From NCBI GenBank assembly GCA_900315935.1, contig ONBB01000013.1, forward strand, positions 116,591 through 150,270: 33,680 nucleotides of DNA, in the 5' to 3' direction. A model generated the notes under the pieces. That model worked only from the letters and a program-made list of their open reading frames with translations, made no database searches and was not told the origin of the DNA. The position numbers and the translations under genes were made by a program. Of this stretch, positions 15,150-22,518 are shown piece by piece; the first letter of the stretch is position 1; the number at the start of each line of letters is the position of its first letter. This stretch comes from an uncultured Bacteroidales bacterium (GTDB lineage Bacteria; Bacteroidota; Bacteroidia; Bacteroidales; P3).

Positions 15150-15222
15150 TGACCCAGCTGGGGCTCGAACCCAGGACCCCAACATTAAAAGTGTTGTGCT
15201 CTACCTACTGAGCTACTGAGTC
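15150..15222 (-). tRNA. tRNA-Lys (anticodon TTT), second tandem copy
   Basis: A 73-nt cloverleaf almost identical to 15054-15126, with the same TTT anticodon, no encoded CCA, and a single D-arm difference. It is the promoter-proximal copy. The 23-nt spacer implies cotranscription and processing. Confidence 0.96.
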
Positions 15223-15260
15223 ATCAATTTTTGGCCACTTTTTGGCGTAAATTGAGTTTG

Positions 15261-15291
15261 CAAAAGTACAACTTTTTTCAGAACCGACAAA
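15261..15291 (-). promoter_or_regulatory. Predicted promoter for the tRNA-Lys pair
   Basis: On the minus strand TTTG (15288-15291) is followed after 19 nt by TACTTTTG (15261-15268), a consensus fit. The first tRNA begins about 39 nt after the -7 box. The downstream TPR-rsmA-mntP-like genes may share this promoter, as no other is clear. Confidence 0.75.
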
Positions 15292-15447
15292 ATATTTTCT
15301 CAAAGAGTTCTGTATGTATGTCAGATGTTGTTGAAATACAGAAGTATACAATATTCTAATCTTCTTCTCTTTCAGGGCTTGTTCTTTGGTGATTAATGCT
15401 GTTTTCATCCATTTCTACCTGGATTTTGCCCTAGGTGTAAATTTAAT

Positions 15448-15478
15448 TTTGCCAATCCAATTTTATTTCGTAATTTTG
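15448..15478 (+). promoter_or_regulatory. Predicted promoter for the TM2/DUF2752 pair
   Basis: TTTG (15448-15451) and TAATTTTG (15471-15478) are 19 nt apart. The ATG at 15506 follows 27 nt after the -7 box. The 283-bp gap from the tRNAs holds only this and the divergent tRNA promoter. Confidence 0.7.
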
Positions 15479-15505
15479 CACTCAAAATATAAAGCATTTC
15501 AGACT

Positions 15506-15850
15506 ATGGACAAACAAACCCTCATCGACATGTTTCTCGCCAACAAGGGCGAGTGTTTTCCCGCTGAGAGCATTGCTCACATCCGTTCCAAACTCGCCTC
15601 GATGGACGAGGAGCGCGTCTTCATGATGACCAACATTGAGTACAAGAAGCCGCTCATTATGCTTCTGATTTCCATTTTCGTTGGCGAGCTCGGCATAGAC
15701 CGCTTCATGCTTGGCGACACGGGTCTCGGCGTGCTCAAGCTGCTCACCTGCGGTGGCTGCGGTGTGTGGTGGCTGGTGGACCTCTTTCTTGTCAGCGATA
15801 AGACCAAACAGCATAACTATCAGAAGTTTACTAGCATGGCTGGTTATTGA
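15506..15850 (+). CDS. TM2 domain-containing membrane protein
   Basis: The protein has 114 residues. A soluble N-terminal helix region (1-45) is followed by a TM2 domain: a first hydrophobic helix ('[20 protein letters not shown]'), the conserved turn with '[19 protein letters not shown]', then '[15 protein letters not shown]'. TM2 proteins have no well-defined biochemical role. The ATG at 15506 sits at a proper distance from the promoter. It ends TGATG, overlapping the start of the DUF2752 gene; this pairing of TM2 with DUF2752 is common in Bacteroidetes and suggests the products act together in the membrane. Confidence 0.92.
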   Translation: MDKQTLIDMFLANKGECFPAESIAHIRSKLASMDEERVFMMTNIEYKKPLIMLLISIFVGELGIDRFMLGDTGLGVLKLLTCGGCGVWWLVDLFLVSDKTKQHNYQKFTSMAGY

Positions 15851-16173
15851 TGACCCTGCAGTTCTGCATCTTCAAGCAGCTCACAGGCGTGCCCTGCCCC
15901 GGGTGCGGTTGCACCCGGGCATTCTTCTCCCTGCTCCATGGCGACGTAGGTAAAGCTTTGTGGTACAATCCATTGGCTATCGTGCTGACCGTTGGTGCAT
16001 TGGCTCTGGGCATAGCCACCCTTTACGAAATCCTTGTGCTGCACCGCCATCCTTGGCACCCCGATTCGCTCTACAGCCGCCTCTTCCGCCGCCGCCTGCC
16101 CTCGTGGGTCATCGTGGCGGCCGCCCTCCTCACCGCCGCCAACTGGGCCTGGAACATCGCCAAAGGGCTGTAA
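15850..16173 (+). CDS. DUF2752 membrane protein
   Basis: The protein has 107 residues from the ATG at 15850, which overlaps the TM2 stop codon (TGATG). It carries the DUF2752 hallmark 'TGVPCPGCGCTRAFFSLLHG' (about 13-32), the CPxCGxTR motif, then hydrophobic helices at about 38-58 and 88-104. Function is unknown; the paired cysteines could bind metal or form a disulfide. It overlaps the TM2 gene and is followed by a strong hairpin terminator. Confidence 0.92.
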   Translation: MTLQFCIFKQLTGVPCPGCGCTRAFFSLLHGDVGKALWYNPLAIVLTVGALALGIATLYEILVLHRHPWHPDSLYSRLFRRRLPSWVIVAAALLTAANWAWNIAKGL

Positions 16174-16223
16174 GGAATCGCTCTTATCACTAGAAAAATC
16201 GCGCTTTTATACAATTATTGAAT

Positions 16224-16238
16224 TTATAATAATTATAA
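16224..16238. repeat. AT-rich palindrome downstream of the ATPase gene
   Basis: TTATAAT-A-ATTATAA is a perfect palindrome. The core TATAATAATTAT also occurs upstream of the ATPase gene on the minus strand (about 17542-17553). Its role is unknown. Confidence 0.35.
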
Positions 16239-16263
16239 AAGCAATAATTTCCCCTTCAAGTAC

Positions 16264-16303
16264 AAATTTTGTTCAATAGAAGCGGTTCTATTGAATAAAA
16301 TTT
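16264..16303. terminator. Bidirectional hairpin terminator between convergent genes
   Basis: An 18-bp stem (arms 16264-16281 and 16286-16303) has a single G/T position and closes on the tetraloop GCGG. The inner ten pairs are TTCAATAGAA with TTCTATTGAA. AAATTTT and AAAATTT at the base provide a T-run for either direction. It separates DUF2752 (plus) from the ATPase gene (minus), as expected for a shared terminator. Confidence 0.75.
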
Positions 16304-16384
16304 CCGATTTTTTACTCAATTGCCATTGCCTTTTTGTCAATAAAATGGTTGGCTCTGTAAGAAAAGCCGAGCCCGAATTATATA

Positions 16385-17524
16385 CTAATAGTTCATTTGC
16401 ATCCATCGGCCGAGGAAAAGGTCGCTGATGCAGTAGCCGTTGTCAGTGGCGGAGACTATCTCTTTCTCTTCCAGACTACGGAGGGCCGACTGGACCGAGC
16501 TGGCCGAGTCCAGTGAATGTTTTTTGATAAACGCGCCAGCGGTGGGCGACTTGACCGACCCTTCGCGGGCAATGGCTTGCAGGAGGTGCTTCTGCTTGGG
16601 GGACAATAGGTTGAGTTGCATCCTGTAGCTCCCTTCCTGCACCTCGAGGATGTTTCGCTCGGCCACGGGAAGCATGGCGGAGGTGCAGACAGCCCCTTCG
16701 TCAGTCAGGGCGAAAAGTTCGTTCATCATCATTTGCAGGTACCAGGTGGTACCCCTGTATTCATCATACACCAGCTCCACCGCTTCGCGTTCAATCCGCT
16801 TTCCCTTCTGTTCGAAAAGCCGCGAGGCAAAGCCGGCATACACATCCTCCGCTATCGGCCGCAGGTCCATCAGCTGCGCACTCTGGTAGAACGGCCTTGC
16901 CTTGGTGTGGAACATCTGGCTGATGGTGTGTTGCTTGCTCCCGCTGAACAGGAACGATGTGTTGGAGCAGCCCTGTATCATGCCCCGCAGGAGAGCCTCC
17001 ACGCGTTTTTCCTGAAATTCGGCAATCTGTTGGAACTCATCCAACGCCAGCAGACAGGGGCGTTTTGCCGCCTCCAGGTACTGGAATATCTCTTCCAGGG
17101 TAACAGCCGGGTCTTCAATGGCTCCGATGCCGAGTTCCAGTTTGGGTTCCCCGCTGATGCTGTCCACCTTGAACCCCATGCGTAGCGACTTGATTGTCTG
17201 GAAGAAGGCTTCCCAATTCCGCTCGCGTGTTGACTTCAGCTGCTCGAAAACGGCCTTGCCCAAGATGTAGCTCATTTCTTGCAGCGTGGTGGCCGAATAA
17301 ATGTCCACAAAGAACGTGTAATAGTGCTCCTGGATTTCCTTTTGTTGGAACAGATGGTGAATCAATCCGGTTTTCCCCATCCTGCGGGGCGACACCAGCA
17401 CCACATTTCGTCCGTTCTGTACCTGCTTTATAAGGAACGCCGTCTCCTCCTTCCTGTCGCAAAACAGCTCCTCTGGGATGCTTCTGGAGATTACGAATGG
17501 ATTGTTTATATTGCTTGTTTTCAT
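16385..17524 (-). CDS. AAA/STAND-type ATP-binding protein with C-terminal helix-turn-helix
   Basis: The protein has 379 residues from the ATG at 17522-17524; upstream sequence is promoter and AT-rich. Walker A is 'VSPRRMGKTGLIHHLF' (about 45-60) and Walker B 'CLLALDEFQQIAEF' (about 162-175), followed by a sensor-like 'NTSFLFSGSKQH'. The last 70 residues form a winged helix ('SVKSPTAGAFIKKHSLDSAS', 'SLEEKEIVSATDNGYCISDL'). It belongs to the archaeal-type ATPase families (ATPase_2/AAA_14, COG1672) that are numerous in Bacteroidetes; their substrates are mostly unknown. It stands alone, between a bidirectional terminator and its own promoter, with AT-rich related sequence on both sides, consistent with an independently mobile gene. 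Confidence 0.85.
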   Translation of the reverse strand: MKTSNINNPFVISRSIPEELFCDRKEETAFLIKQVQNGRNVVLVSPRRMGKTGLIHHLFQQKEIQEHYYTFFVDIYSATTLQEMSYILGKAVFEQLKSTRERNWEAFFQTIKSLRMGFKVDSISGEPKLELGIGAIEDPAVTLEEIFQYLEAAKRPCLLALDEFQQIAEFQEKRVEALLRGMIQGCSNTSFLFSGSKQHTISQMFHTKARPFYQSAQLMDLRPIAEDVYAGFASRLFEQKGKRIEREAVELVYDEYRGTTWYLQMMMNELFALTDEGAVCTSAMLPVAERNILEVQEGSYRMQLNLLSPKQKHLLQAIAREGSVKSPTAGAFIKKHSLDSASSVQSALRSLEEKEIVSATDNGYCISDLFLGRWMQMNY

Positions 17525-17571
17525 AAAGATACGAATTATTATAAAAATAATTATTATATTTTCAATAATTG

Positions 17572-17601
17572 CAAAAGTAATAAATATTCTGCACATACAA
17601 A
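17572..17601 (-). promoter_or_regulatory. Predicted promoter for the ATPase gene
   Basis: On the minus strand TTTG (17598-17601) precedes TACTTTTG (17572-17579) by 18 nt, one short of the usual spacing. The leader (about 17525-17565) is almost pure A/T with the palindrome AATAATTATT, a possible operator. The promoter lies back to back with the plus-strand one at 17610-17641. Confidence 0.55.
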
Positions 17602-17609
17602 AAAATATT

Positions 17610-17641
17610 TTTGGCCAGTACGGGAAAAAGTTGTATTTTTG
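17610..17641 (+). promoter_or_regulatory. Predicted promoter for the six-gene exported-protein cluster
   Basis: TTTG (17610-17613) and TATTTTTG (17634-17641) are 20 nt apart, a good fit. The start site should be near 17648, giving a leader of about 320 nt before the ATG at 17968. Confidence 0.65.
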
Positions 17642-17646
17642 CACTC

Positions 17647-17967
17647 GCAAACCATTGAGATTTGGTTTGCCGAGAAAGTTGCATTTTTCGCCTTATTCCG
17701 ATCTTGTGAAACTGGACACTTCACTTTGAATGATGTTAGGAATAAGGGCAGACGGATGCTCCAATGGGATACAGTATGTCTTGTATACTGCCTCGTGGAG
17801 CGACTCATAAAGCCTTTATTTTACATCATAGGGAGTCCAGCCCTCACAAGAGAAATAGGGTTTAAATGGATGGCTCCACTTTCTTCGTTAATATCGATTC
17901 ATCTCGACGAGCCTTGGGAAAAAATAAAGCCGATGGGCCCGATGGCTAATAATGGGTCGATAATGCG
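17647..17967 (+). other. Long untranslated leader of the exported-protein cluster
   Basis: No supportable gene lies in these 320 nt. At the predicted transcript start an 8-bp hairpin is visible: GCAAACCA (17647-17654) with TGGTTTGC (17663-17670). A second is CAGTAT (17772-17777) with ATACTG (17785-17790) over a 7-nt loop. The region could be a structured regulatory leader or leftover sequence from the insertion that brought the AT-rich genes. No known riboswitch is recognised. Confidence 0.4.
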
Positions 17968-19656
17968 ATGAAAGTAAGACTATTTTTTGCTATGGTTCTT
18001 GTGCTAGGCACAATAGGTAGCGCAACCGCACAGTATGGCTCTGCCTTGGAGGAGTACTATTTGGGGTTTTTGGACGAGGGTTCCGAAGATTCTGTTTTAT
18101 GCAAAAGGGGATATAATGCCTATCTGTTTGAACAATATGAAGAGGCATATAGGTACTATAGTCGTGTAAGTAAAAAATGGTTCGAAAAAATGAGCGAAGA
18201 AGACTTCTTGGCTTATGCTATCAGTTGTATTAATTTTAGGAAACTAGAAAGTGCCATAGATATATATGAGTTAGGATTGAGAAAATCGCAGTATGCACAC
18301 GTATTGCAGGGAGAAATATTTAAAAAACTCGAAGAATTGGACAACGCTGATCCACAAACTTTGCCCCAGGAAGAGATATATCCGTTGTTGAGATATTGTA
18401 ACGAAAGGCACCAATATGAGAGAACCCTTGAACTGTGTGATAAAGTATACAATTATATAGGGTATAATGAGGTCGTAAATTACTACAAGGCAGAGGCGTA
18501 TTATTCAATGGGTGCTTTGGCAAAGGCAGAGTCTTGTTTGGAAAACCTGGTGAATATCAGCAGTGGAAGGATTCTGGATTCTGCTAGTCTATCTTTTTTT
18601 AATAAGTGGGCTTTCCTTGCGGGAAAAATGTATTATGCTGATGGGGACGTAGAAAATGCTTTTTTCTGGATGAACGAGGTAATGAATAATAGGGTTTTAA
18701 ATGGAGGATTGTATCGCCCTGATGGCATGTCATGGGTTATGTACAATCGCCTGGAAAAGCAAGACGAGGTAGCAAAAGAGCTATTGCCCCCCATCCTAGC
18801 CTGGGACATGGACGCTGATATTAGGTATTTTTCTCAATTTCTTATGGCGGATATATTGCAGCGACAGGGATTTGAATCTGCGTCATTGACTAGTTGGAAA
18901 AATCTTGTAAGTGATGAAAGTCTAAATGGAGACAATGTCTTTTCCCATATTGCGTGTAACAAAATGGGACTCCTCCAAGAAGCTGACGAGTATTTTGATT
19001 TACTTCTTCGTAAGGAGTCAATGACGGAATACGATTATTATTCTGCGGCATACGGATACATTATGCGTGGCGACAAGGAGCGGACTTTGGCTTATGCAAA
19101 ACGCGCGATTGACGCATCCCACGACCCCATGTGGGCTCAATATTTCATAAAGGATGATGTGTTCGCTCCTATCAAAAAACAGGTGAAAGGCTACATGAAA
19201 GAAAAAGAAAAGATGGTCGAAAAAAAGTATCCGAAAAAGAAGTACTCCTACAAGCAGACGGAAATACCTTTTTACTGGGAAAATGGTATAATGATTGTTG
19301 AGTGTTATTTGAATGGTATGAAGAAAAAAATGATTTTTGACAGCGGTGCCTCCTATTCTAATATTGGCATCAGTGAAGCATATGAAATGTATACAAGGGG
19401 GCATCTGTCTGAAGATGATATACTATTTCCAGTAGACGCTCAGGTGGCAGATGGTCGTGTTGTGGAATCTAACATGATACTTGTAAAAGAAATAAAGGTA
19501 GGAGACTTTGTGTTGAAGGATGTTAGAACCATGGTAGATAGCAACGACAGCAATGGGATGCTGTTGTTGGGTCAGTCGGTGCTTACGCGGTTTGAGAAGT
19601 TTGAAATCGATTATGAGAATTTTGTTATCCGCCTCACCTATAAGGTGGAGAAGTAG
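17968..19656 (+). CDS. Exported TPR protein with C-terminal retropepsin-like aspartic protease domain
   Basis: The protein has 562 residues. A signal peptide (1-22, '...GTIGSATAQ') is followed by degenerate TPR helices (about 45-410, e.g. 'AYLFEQYEEAYRYYSRVSKK', 'YYSMGALAKAESCLENLVNI', 'YGYIMRGDKERTLAYAKRAI') and a lysine-rich linker (about 404-428). A clan-AA aspartic protease domain comes last: 'VECYLNGMKKKMIFDSGASY' with catalytic DSGAS at 458-462, and 'GMLLLGQSVLTRF' near 530-542 as the second hydrophobic-Gly signature. Such domains act as dimers on other proteins. Being exported, it would work in the periplasm or on the surface, with the TPR part binding substrate. It begins the AT-rich cluster. 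Confidence 0.85.
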   Translation: MKVRLFFAMVLVLGTIGSATAQYGSALEEYYLGFLDEGSEDSVLCKRGYNAYLFEQYEEAYRYYSRVSKKWFEKMSEEDFLAYAISCINFRKLESAIDIYELGLRKSQYAHVLQGEIFKKLEELDNADPQTLPQEEIYPLLRYCNERHQYERTLELCDKVYNYIGYNEVVNYYKAEAYYSMGALAKAESCLENLVNISSGRILDSASLSFFNKWAFLAGKMYYADGDVENAFFWMNEVMNNRVLNGGLYRPDGMSWVMYNRLEKQDEVAKELLPPILAWDMDADIRYFSQFLMADILQRQGFESASLTSWKNLVSDESLNGDNVFSHIACNKMGLLQEADEYFDLLLRKESMTEYDYYSAAYGYIMRGDKERTLAYAKRAIDASHDPMWAQYFIKDDVFAPIKKQVKGYMKEKEKMVEKKYPKKKYSYKQTEIPFYWENGIMIVECYLNGMKKKMIFDSGASYSNIGISEAYEMYTRGHLSEDDILFPVDAQVADGRVVESNMILVKEIKVGDFVLKDVRTMVDSNDSNGMLLLGQSVLTRFEKFEIDYENFVIRLTYKVEK

Positions 19657-19684
19657 AGTTATATAAATTAAAACAATAAATCCA

Positions 19685-20356
19685 GTGAAACAAACAACTT
19701 TAAGCTTTTTTATGGCAATCTTGCTTTTGGCGGGCTGTTCTCAAAAGAGAGAGGTTGCCGAAATAGGTCTGGACACAATAGGAAAAGTTGATACCGATCC
19801 TCATTTGGAAGAGGATGTTTCTCTAATGAAAAGAGCGCACCCTAGTCCCAAAGCCATGGAAATGGAAATCGGGTCGTTGTCAAATAATACAGAGAAGCTA
19901 GCGCTTGCACAGAGATACCTAGATATAGGGCGTTATGAAATTGCATTGAATATGTTAGAGGAACTATATCAAGAGGCTCCATCCGCTAGAATACTTGCTG
20001 CGATTAAACGATGCAAGAAGGAGTTGATATTGGGTGGATCGGAATACACAGTCTTCGAGCACGAACTTAAGCCCTCGTTCCCTCAAGAGTGGAATTATGG
20101 AAGTAATCTGTCTTTTGGTTGGAAGTGTGGATTGCTTTTTGCGGATGATGTAGAAGTGCAATTCTATTATGGCGAGAATAAGGAGACTATTCTTAAACGT
20201 CGTTATTCTGGGGATAAAGAATCTGATGCAGTTTCATCGGATTTGCTGCAATTACCAGAAGGAACAGAGTTCATCCGTTGGAGAATGGAGGTTGTGTTTG
20301 AGGACGGCTATCGCACGCGAAAAGAGGGGAGAATTAAAGTATTGTGGAAATTATAG
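19685..20356 (+). CDS. Putative lipoprotein of the exported cluster
   Basis: The protein has 223 residues starting at a GTG (19685-19687); this start is needed to give the signal 'KQTTLSFFMAILLLAGC' with a lipobox (LAGC). A TPR-like helical pair ('LALAQRYLDIGRYEIALNML') lies at about 73-100. The C-terminal half is beta-rich ('LSFGWKCGLLFADDVEVQFY', 'RWRMEVVFEDGYRTRKEGRI'), with no family I recognise. It is 28 bp downstream of the protease gene and 9 bp upstream of the next, so it is part of the same operon. Base composition is AT-rich like its neighbours. Confidence 0.8.
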   Translation: MKQTTLSFFMAILLLAGCSQKREVAEIGLDTIGKVDTDPHLEEDVSLMKRAHPSPKAMEMEIGSLSNNTEKLALAQRYLDIGRYEIALNMLEELYQEAPSARILAAIKRCKKELILGGSEYTVFEHELKPSFPQEWNYGSNLSFGWKCGLLFADDVEVQFYYGENKETILKRRYSGDKESDAVSSDLLQLPEGTEFIRWRMEVVFEDGYRTRKEGRIKVLWKL

Positions 20357-20365
20357 CACCATTTT

Positions 20366-20845
20366 ATGTCGGTACTTGTCCGTTTCTTTATCCTCACATT
20401 GGCACTCGGGTTGCTGCCCGGCATGGCGGCTGCGCAAAACCCCGCTAAAGATGCTTTTCTTGGGCGATGGGAGGGTTGCGGTGAGCCCCAACTGGTTGTC
20501 CAATGGAAGGATGGCCGTCTTGTGGCTTCGACGTTCTTCAAGGGGCGAGCTTTGGCAACCACGCAAGTCGTCGTGGCTAACAACAACATTACAATAGATT
20601 TTGTGGTGGAAAAACAGATTGGCCGCAACTACCATGTGGGAGACAAGGGACACATAGGTTTGCGTGCCTGGCCTGCTCCTGATGAAAGAATTGTTAGGCA
20701 TCTTGAGTTTGTCGGCACGCTCAAAGGAAGTAACCTGTTTGTTGAATGCCAATATTATGACGAGATGGAGTCGCATGGACTGGTAGATATATTCCCGTAT
20801 GGCAAGTTTTTGTTATGTAAAGATATGAAGAGATTCCCATTATAG
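20366..20845 (+). CDS. Small secreted protein of unknown function
   Basis: The protein has 159 residues. The signal peptide 'MSVLVRFFILTLALGLLPGM' ends with AAAQ (cleavage at about residue 24). The mature domain is beta-rich: 'FLGRWEGCGEPQLVVQWKDG', 'LATTQVVVANNNITIDFVVE', 'HLEFVGTLKGSNLFVECQYY'. Its opening 'FLGRWEG' is reminiscent of lipocalin-like or small-molecule-binding beta barrels, but I cannot assign a family. It sits 9 bp after the preceding lipoprotein gene. Confidence 0.75.
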   Translation: MSVLVRFFILTLALGLLPGMAAAQNPAKDAFLGRWEGCGEPQLVVQWKDGRLVASTFFKGRALATTQVVVANNNITIDFVVEKQIGRNYHVGDKGHIGLRAWPAPDERIVRHLEFVGTLKGSNLFVECQYYDEMESHGLVDIFPYGKFLLCKDMKRFPL

Positions 20846-20937
20846 TTGTAAAATAGTTTCATCCATAAACCGACGAGCCGATGGGATAACAGGCGGCAAT
20901 AATTATGAAGTATACAAACCTTAAACAGACACAGATT

Positions 20938-22512
20938 ATGAAAAAGATTATTTTAATGGTTGTCCTATTTGTGTTATCAACACCAGCGTTGGAGGCACAG
21001 AAAGGACCTTGGATTGTGAAAATTGTAGAAGGCGTGACTCGTGCTTTAACTAACCCTTCGACGGTTAGGCCAACAGGGAATGGTGACATTCCCTATGTCG
21101 GTCCCGGTGTCAGTCCCGTCCGCCCAATCATCCAGCCAGTCCCAAAGTTGGACTCTTCAAGGGGAACACTGCCAATACCGCCAATACGCGTTCCCAAGCC
21201 TAGCCCCTATTCTCCTGCATTGCCGAATTATCAAGGGTTGTTGTTGTTGACAGAGAAATATAATATGCTTGACCGATTCCTCAAATATGTGCTCATCGAG
21301 TCGCAATCCATCGACGACCCCGACCCCAATTCATTCCCGATGACTGAGGGGCAGCGAACGATTGCCCAACAAATATATGATGAGATTAGAAGCTTTGGCG
21401 GGGGCGTGGAGGTGAAGATGTCTGAAGACTATTATGTTTACGCCAAGGTGCCGTCCAACATGAAAAAGAAGGTTCCCTCCGTGATGTTTATGGCGCACCT
21501 CGATGTTACGCCCGAGGCCAACGGCAAGGGCATAAAGCCGCAGGTGCACCTCAATTACAGCGGTGGCCCTATTGCCCTCGGCAATGGTCTGGTGCTCTCT
21601 CCCGACTCCAAGCAGGGACGCCACCTGAGAGACCTCGTGGGCAAGACTATCGTTACCTCCGACGGCAACACCCTTTTGGGCGCCGATTGCAAGACGGGCT
21701 GCGCCATTTTGGTTACACTTATCGAGCAGATGGTAAATGAGGGCAAGCGTTTCGAGCACGGAGATGTATATTTCTGCTTCTCGCAGAATGAAGATGTCGG
21801 CAAGGCGGCAATGCGTATGGATATGAACATGTTCGACAAAGTGCCCGACATGCTCTTCGATATCGACGGGGACGAGTATGGCACGTTCAGTGTGGCCAAT
21901 TTCACAGCCGAGGGCGGCTCCTACCTTTTCAAGGGCAATCTAGCTCATCCCTCCAACGGCAAGAAGGACGGCTATGCCGACGCCCGCACGGCCATGGCGT
22001 ATTTCCTTGGCCAGCTGCCGCCCGAGGTGCATCCCTCCCATTCCGAAGGCCAGCAAGGGTACATCCACTGCTATGCCATCGACCAGCTCCCCAACCAGCA
22101 GGATGTGCGCCTGCGCTTCCGTGTGCGCTACTTCGACAAGGAGGACGGCGCACGCTATGCCCGGTACCTGGACAATGCCTTGGGCAAGACCCGGGAGGCT
22201 TTCCCTCTGGTGGCAATAGAGAAGGAAGCCTTCGGCAGGCAGTATGACAACATTGCCTACAGTATGCACCCCAGGTCGGTGGAGGTGGTTTCCGTCGCAG
22301 CGCTAAAGACCGGTATCGAGATGAAGCCCGTGGAAATACGCGCCGGCACCACGGCCGCCATGATGGTGGCCCACGGTATGCCCGGCGGCCCCTGCCTCTA
22401 CAGCGGACAGAACGCCGCCCACAGTGTATATGAGTGGTGCTGTATCGAGGAATTGGTCGAACTGACCGGCCTCTGCAAGGAAATCGTTTCACAAATAGCC
22501 AACCAGAAATAA
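20938..22512 (+). CDS. Exported peptidase T-like M20 metallopeptidase with proline-rich N-terminal extension
   Basis: The protein has 524 residues; cytosolic PepT has about 410. The ATG at 20938 starts the signal 'MKKIILMVVLFVLSTPALEA'; an ATG at 20905 behind AGGCGG is an alternative. A proline-rich stretch (about 40-100) precedes the catalytic part. M20 metal ligands are mostly present: HLD (187-189), Asp250 in 'LLGADCKTG', Glu285-Asp286 in 'SQNEDVG' (Glu-Glu in PepT), Asp310 in 'FDIDGDEYG', and His495 in 'QNAAHSVYEW'. PepT's 'GTDG' is GTTA here. It probably cleaves N-terminal residues from short peptides outside the cytoplasm, if active. The first third is AT-rich like the genes upstream, the rest GC-rich like those downstream. 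Confidence 0.88.
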   Translation: MKKIILMVVLFVLSTPALEAQKGPWIVKIVEGVTRALTNPSTVRPTGNGDIPYVGPGVSPVRPIIQPVPKLDSSRGTLPIPPIRVPKPSPYSPALPNYQGLLLLTEKYNMLDRFLKYVLIESQSIDDPDPNSFPMTEGQRTIAQQIYDEIRSFGGGVEVKMSEDYYVYAKVPSNMKKKVPSVMFMAHLDVTPEANGKGIKPQVHLNYSGGPIALGNGLVLSPDSKQGRHLRDLVGKTIVTSDGNTLLGADCKTGCAILVTLIEQMVNEGKRFEHGDVYFCFSQNEDVGKAAMRMDMNMFDKVPDMLFDIDGDEYGTFSVANFTAEGGSYLFKGNLAHPSNGKKDGYADARTAMAYFLGQLPPEVHPSHSEGQQGYIHCYAIDQLPNQQDVRLRFRVRYFDKEDGARYARYLDNALGKTREAFPLVAIEKEAFGRQYDNIAYSMHPRSVEVVSVAALKTGIEMKPVEIRAGTTAAMMVAHGMPGGPCLYSGQNAAHSVYEWCCIEELVELTGLCKEIVSQIANQK

Positions 22513-22518
22513 ATACTT

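Noticed and set aside
15205-15408. 67-codon minus-strand frame upstream of the tRNAs
   Set aside because: It spans the tRNA promoter and enters the tRNA itself.
21679-21705. Loss of a metal ligand in the peptidase T motif (GADDK to GADCK)
   Set aside because: The ligand aspartate is the first of the pair by comparison with other M20 motifs, and it is retained; the Cys replaces the second, non-ligand position.
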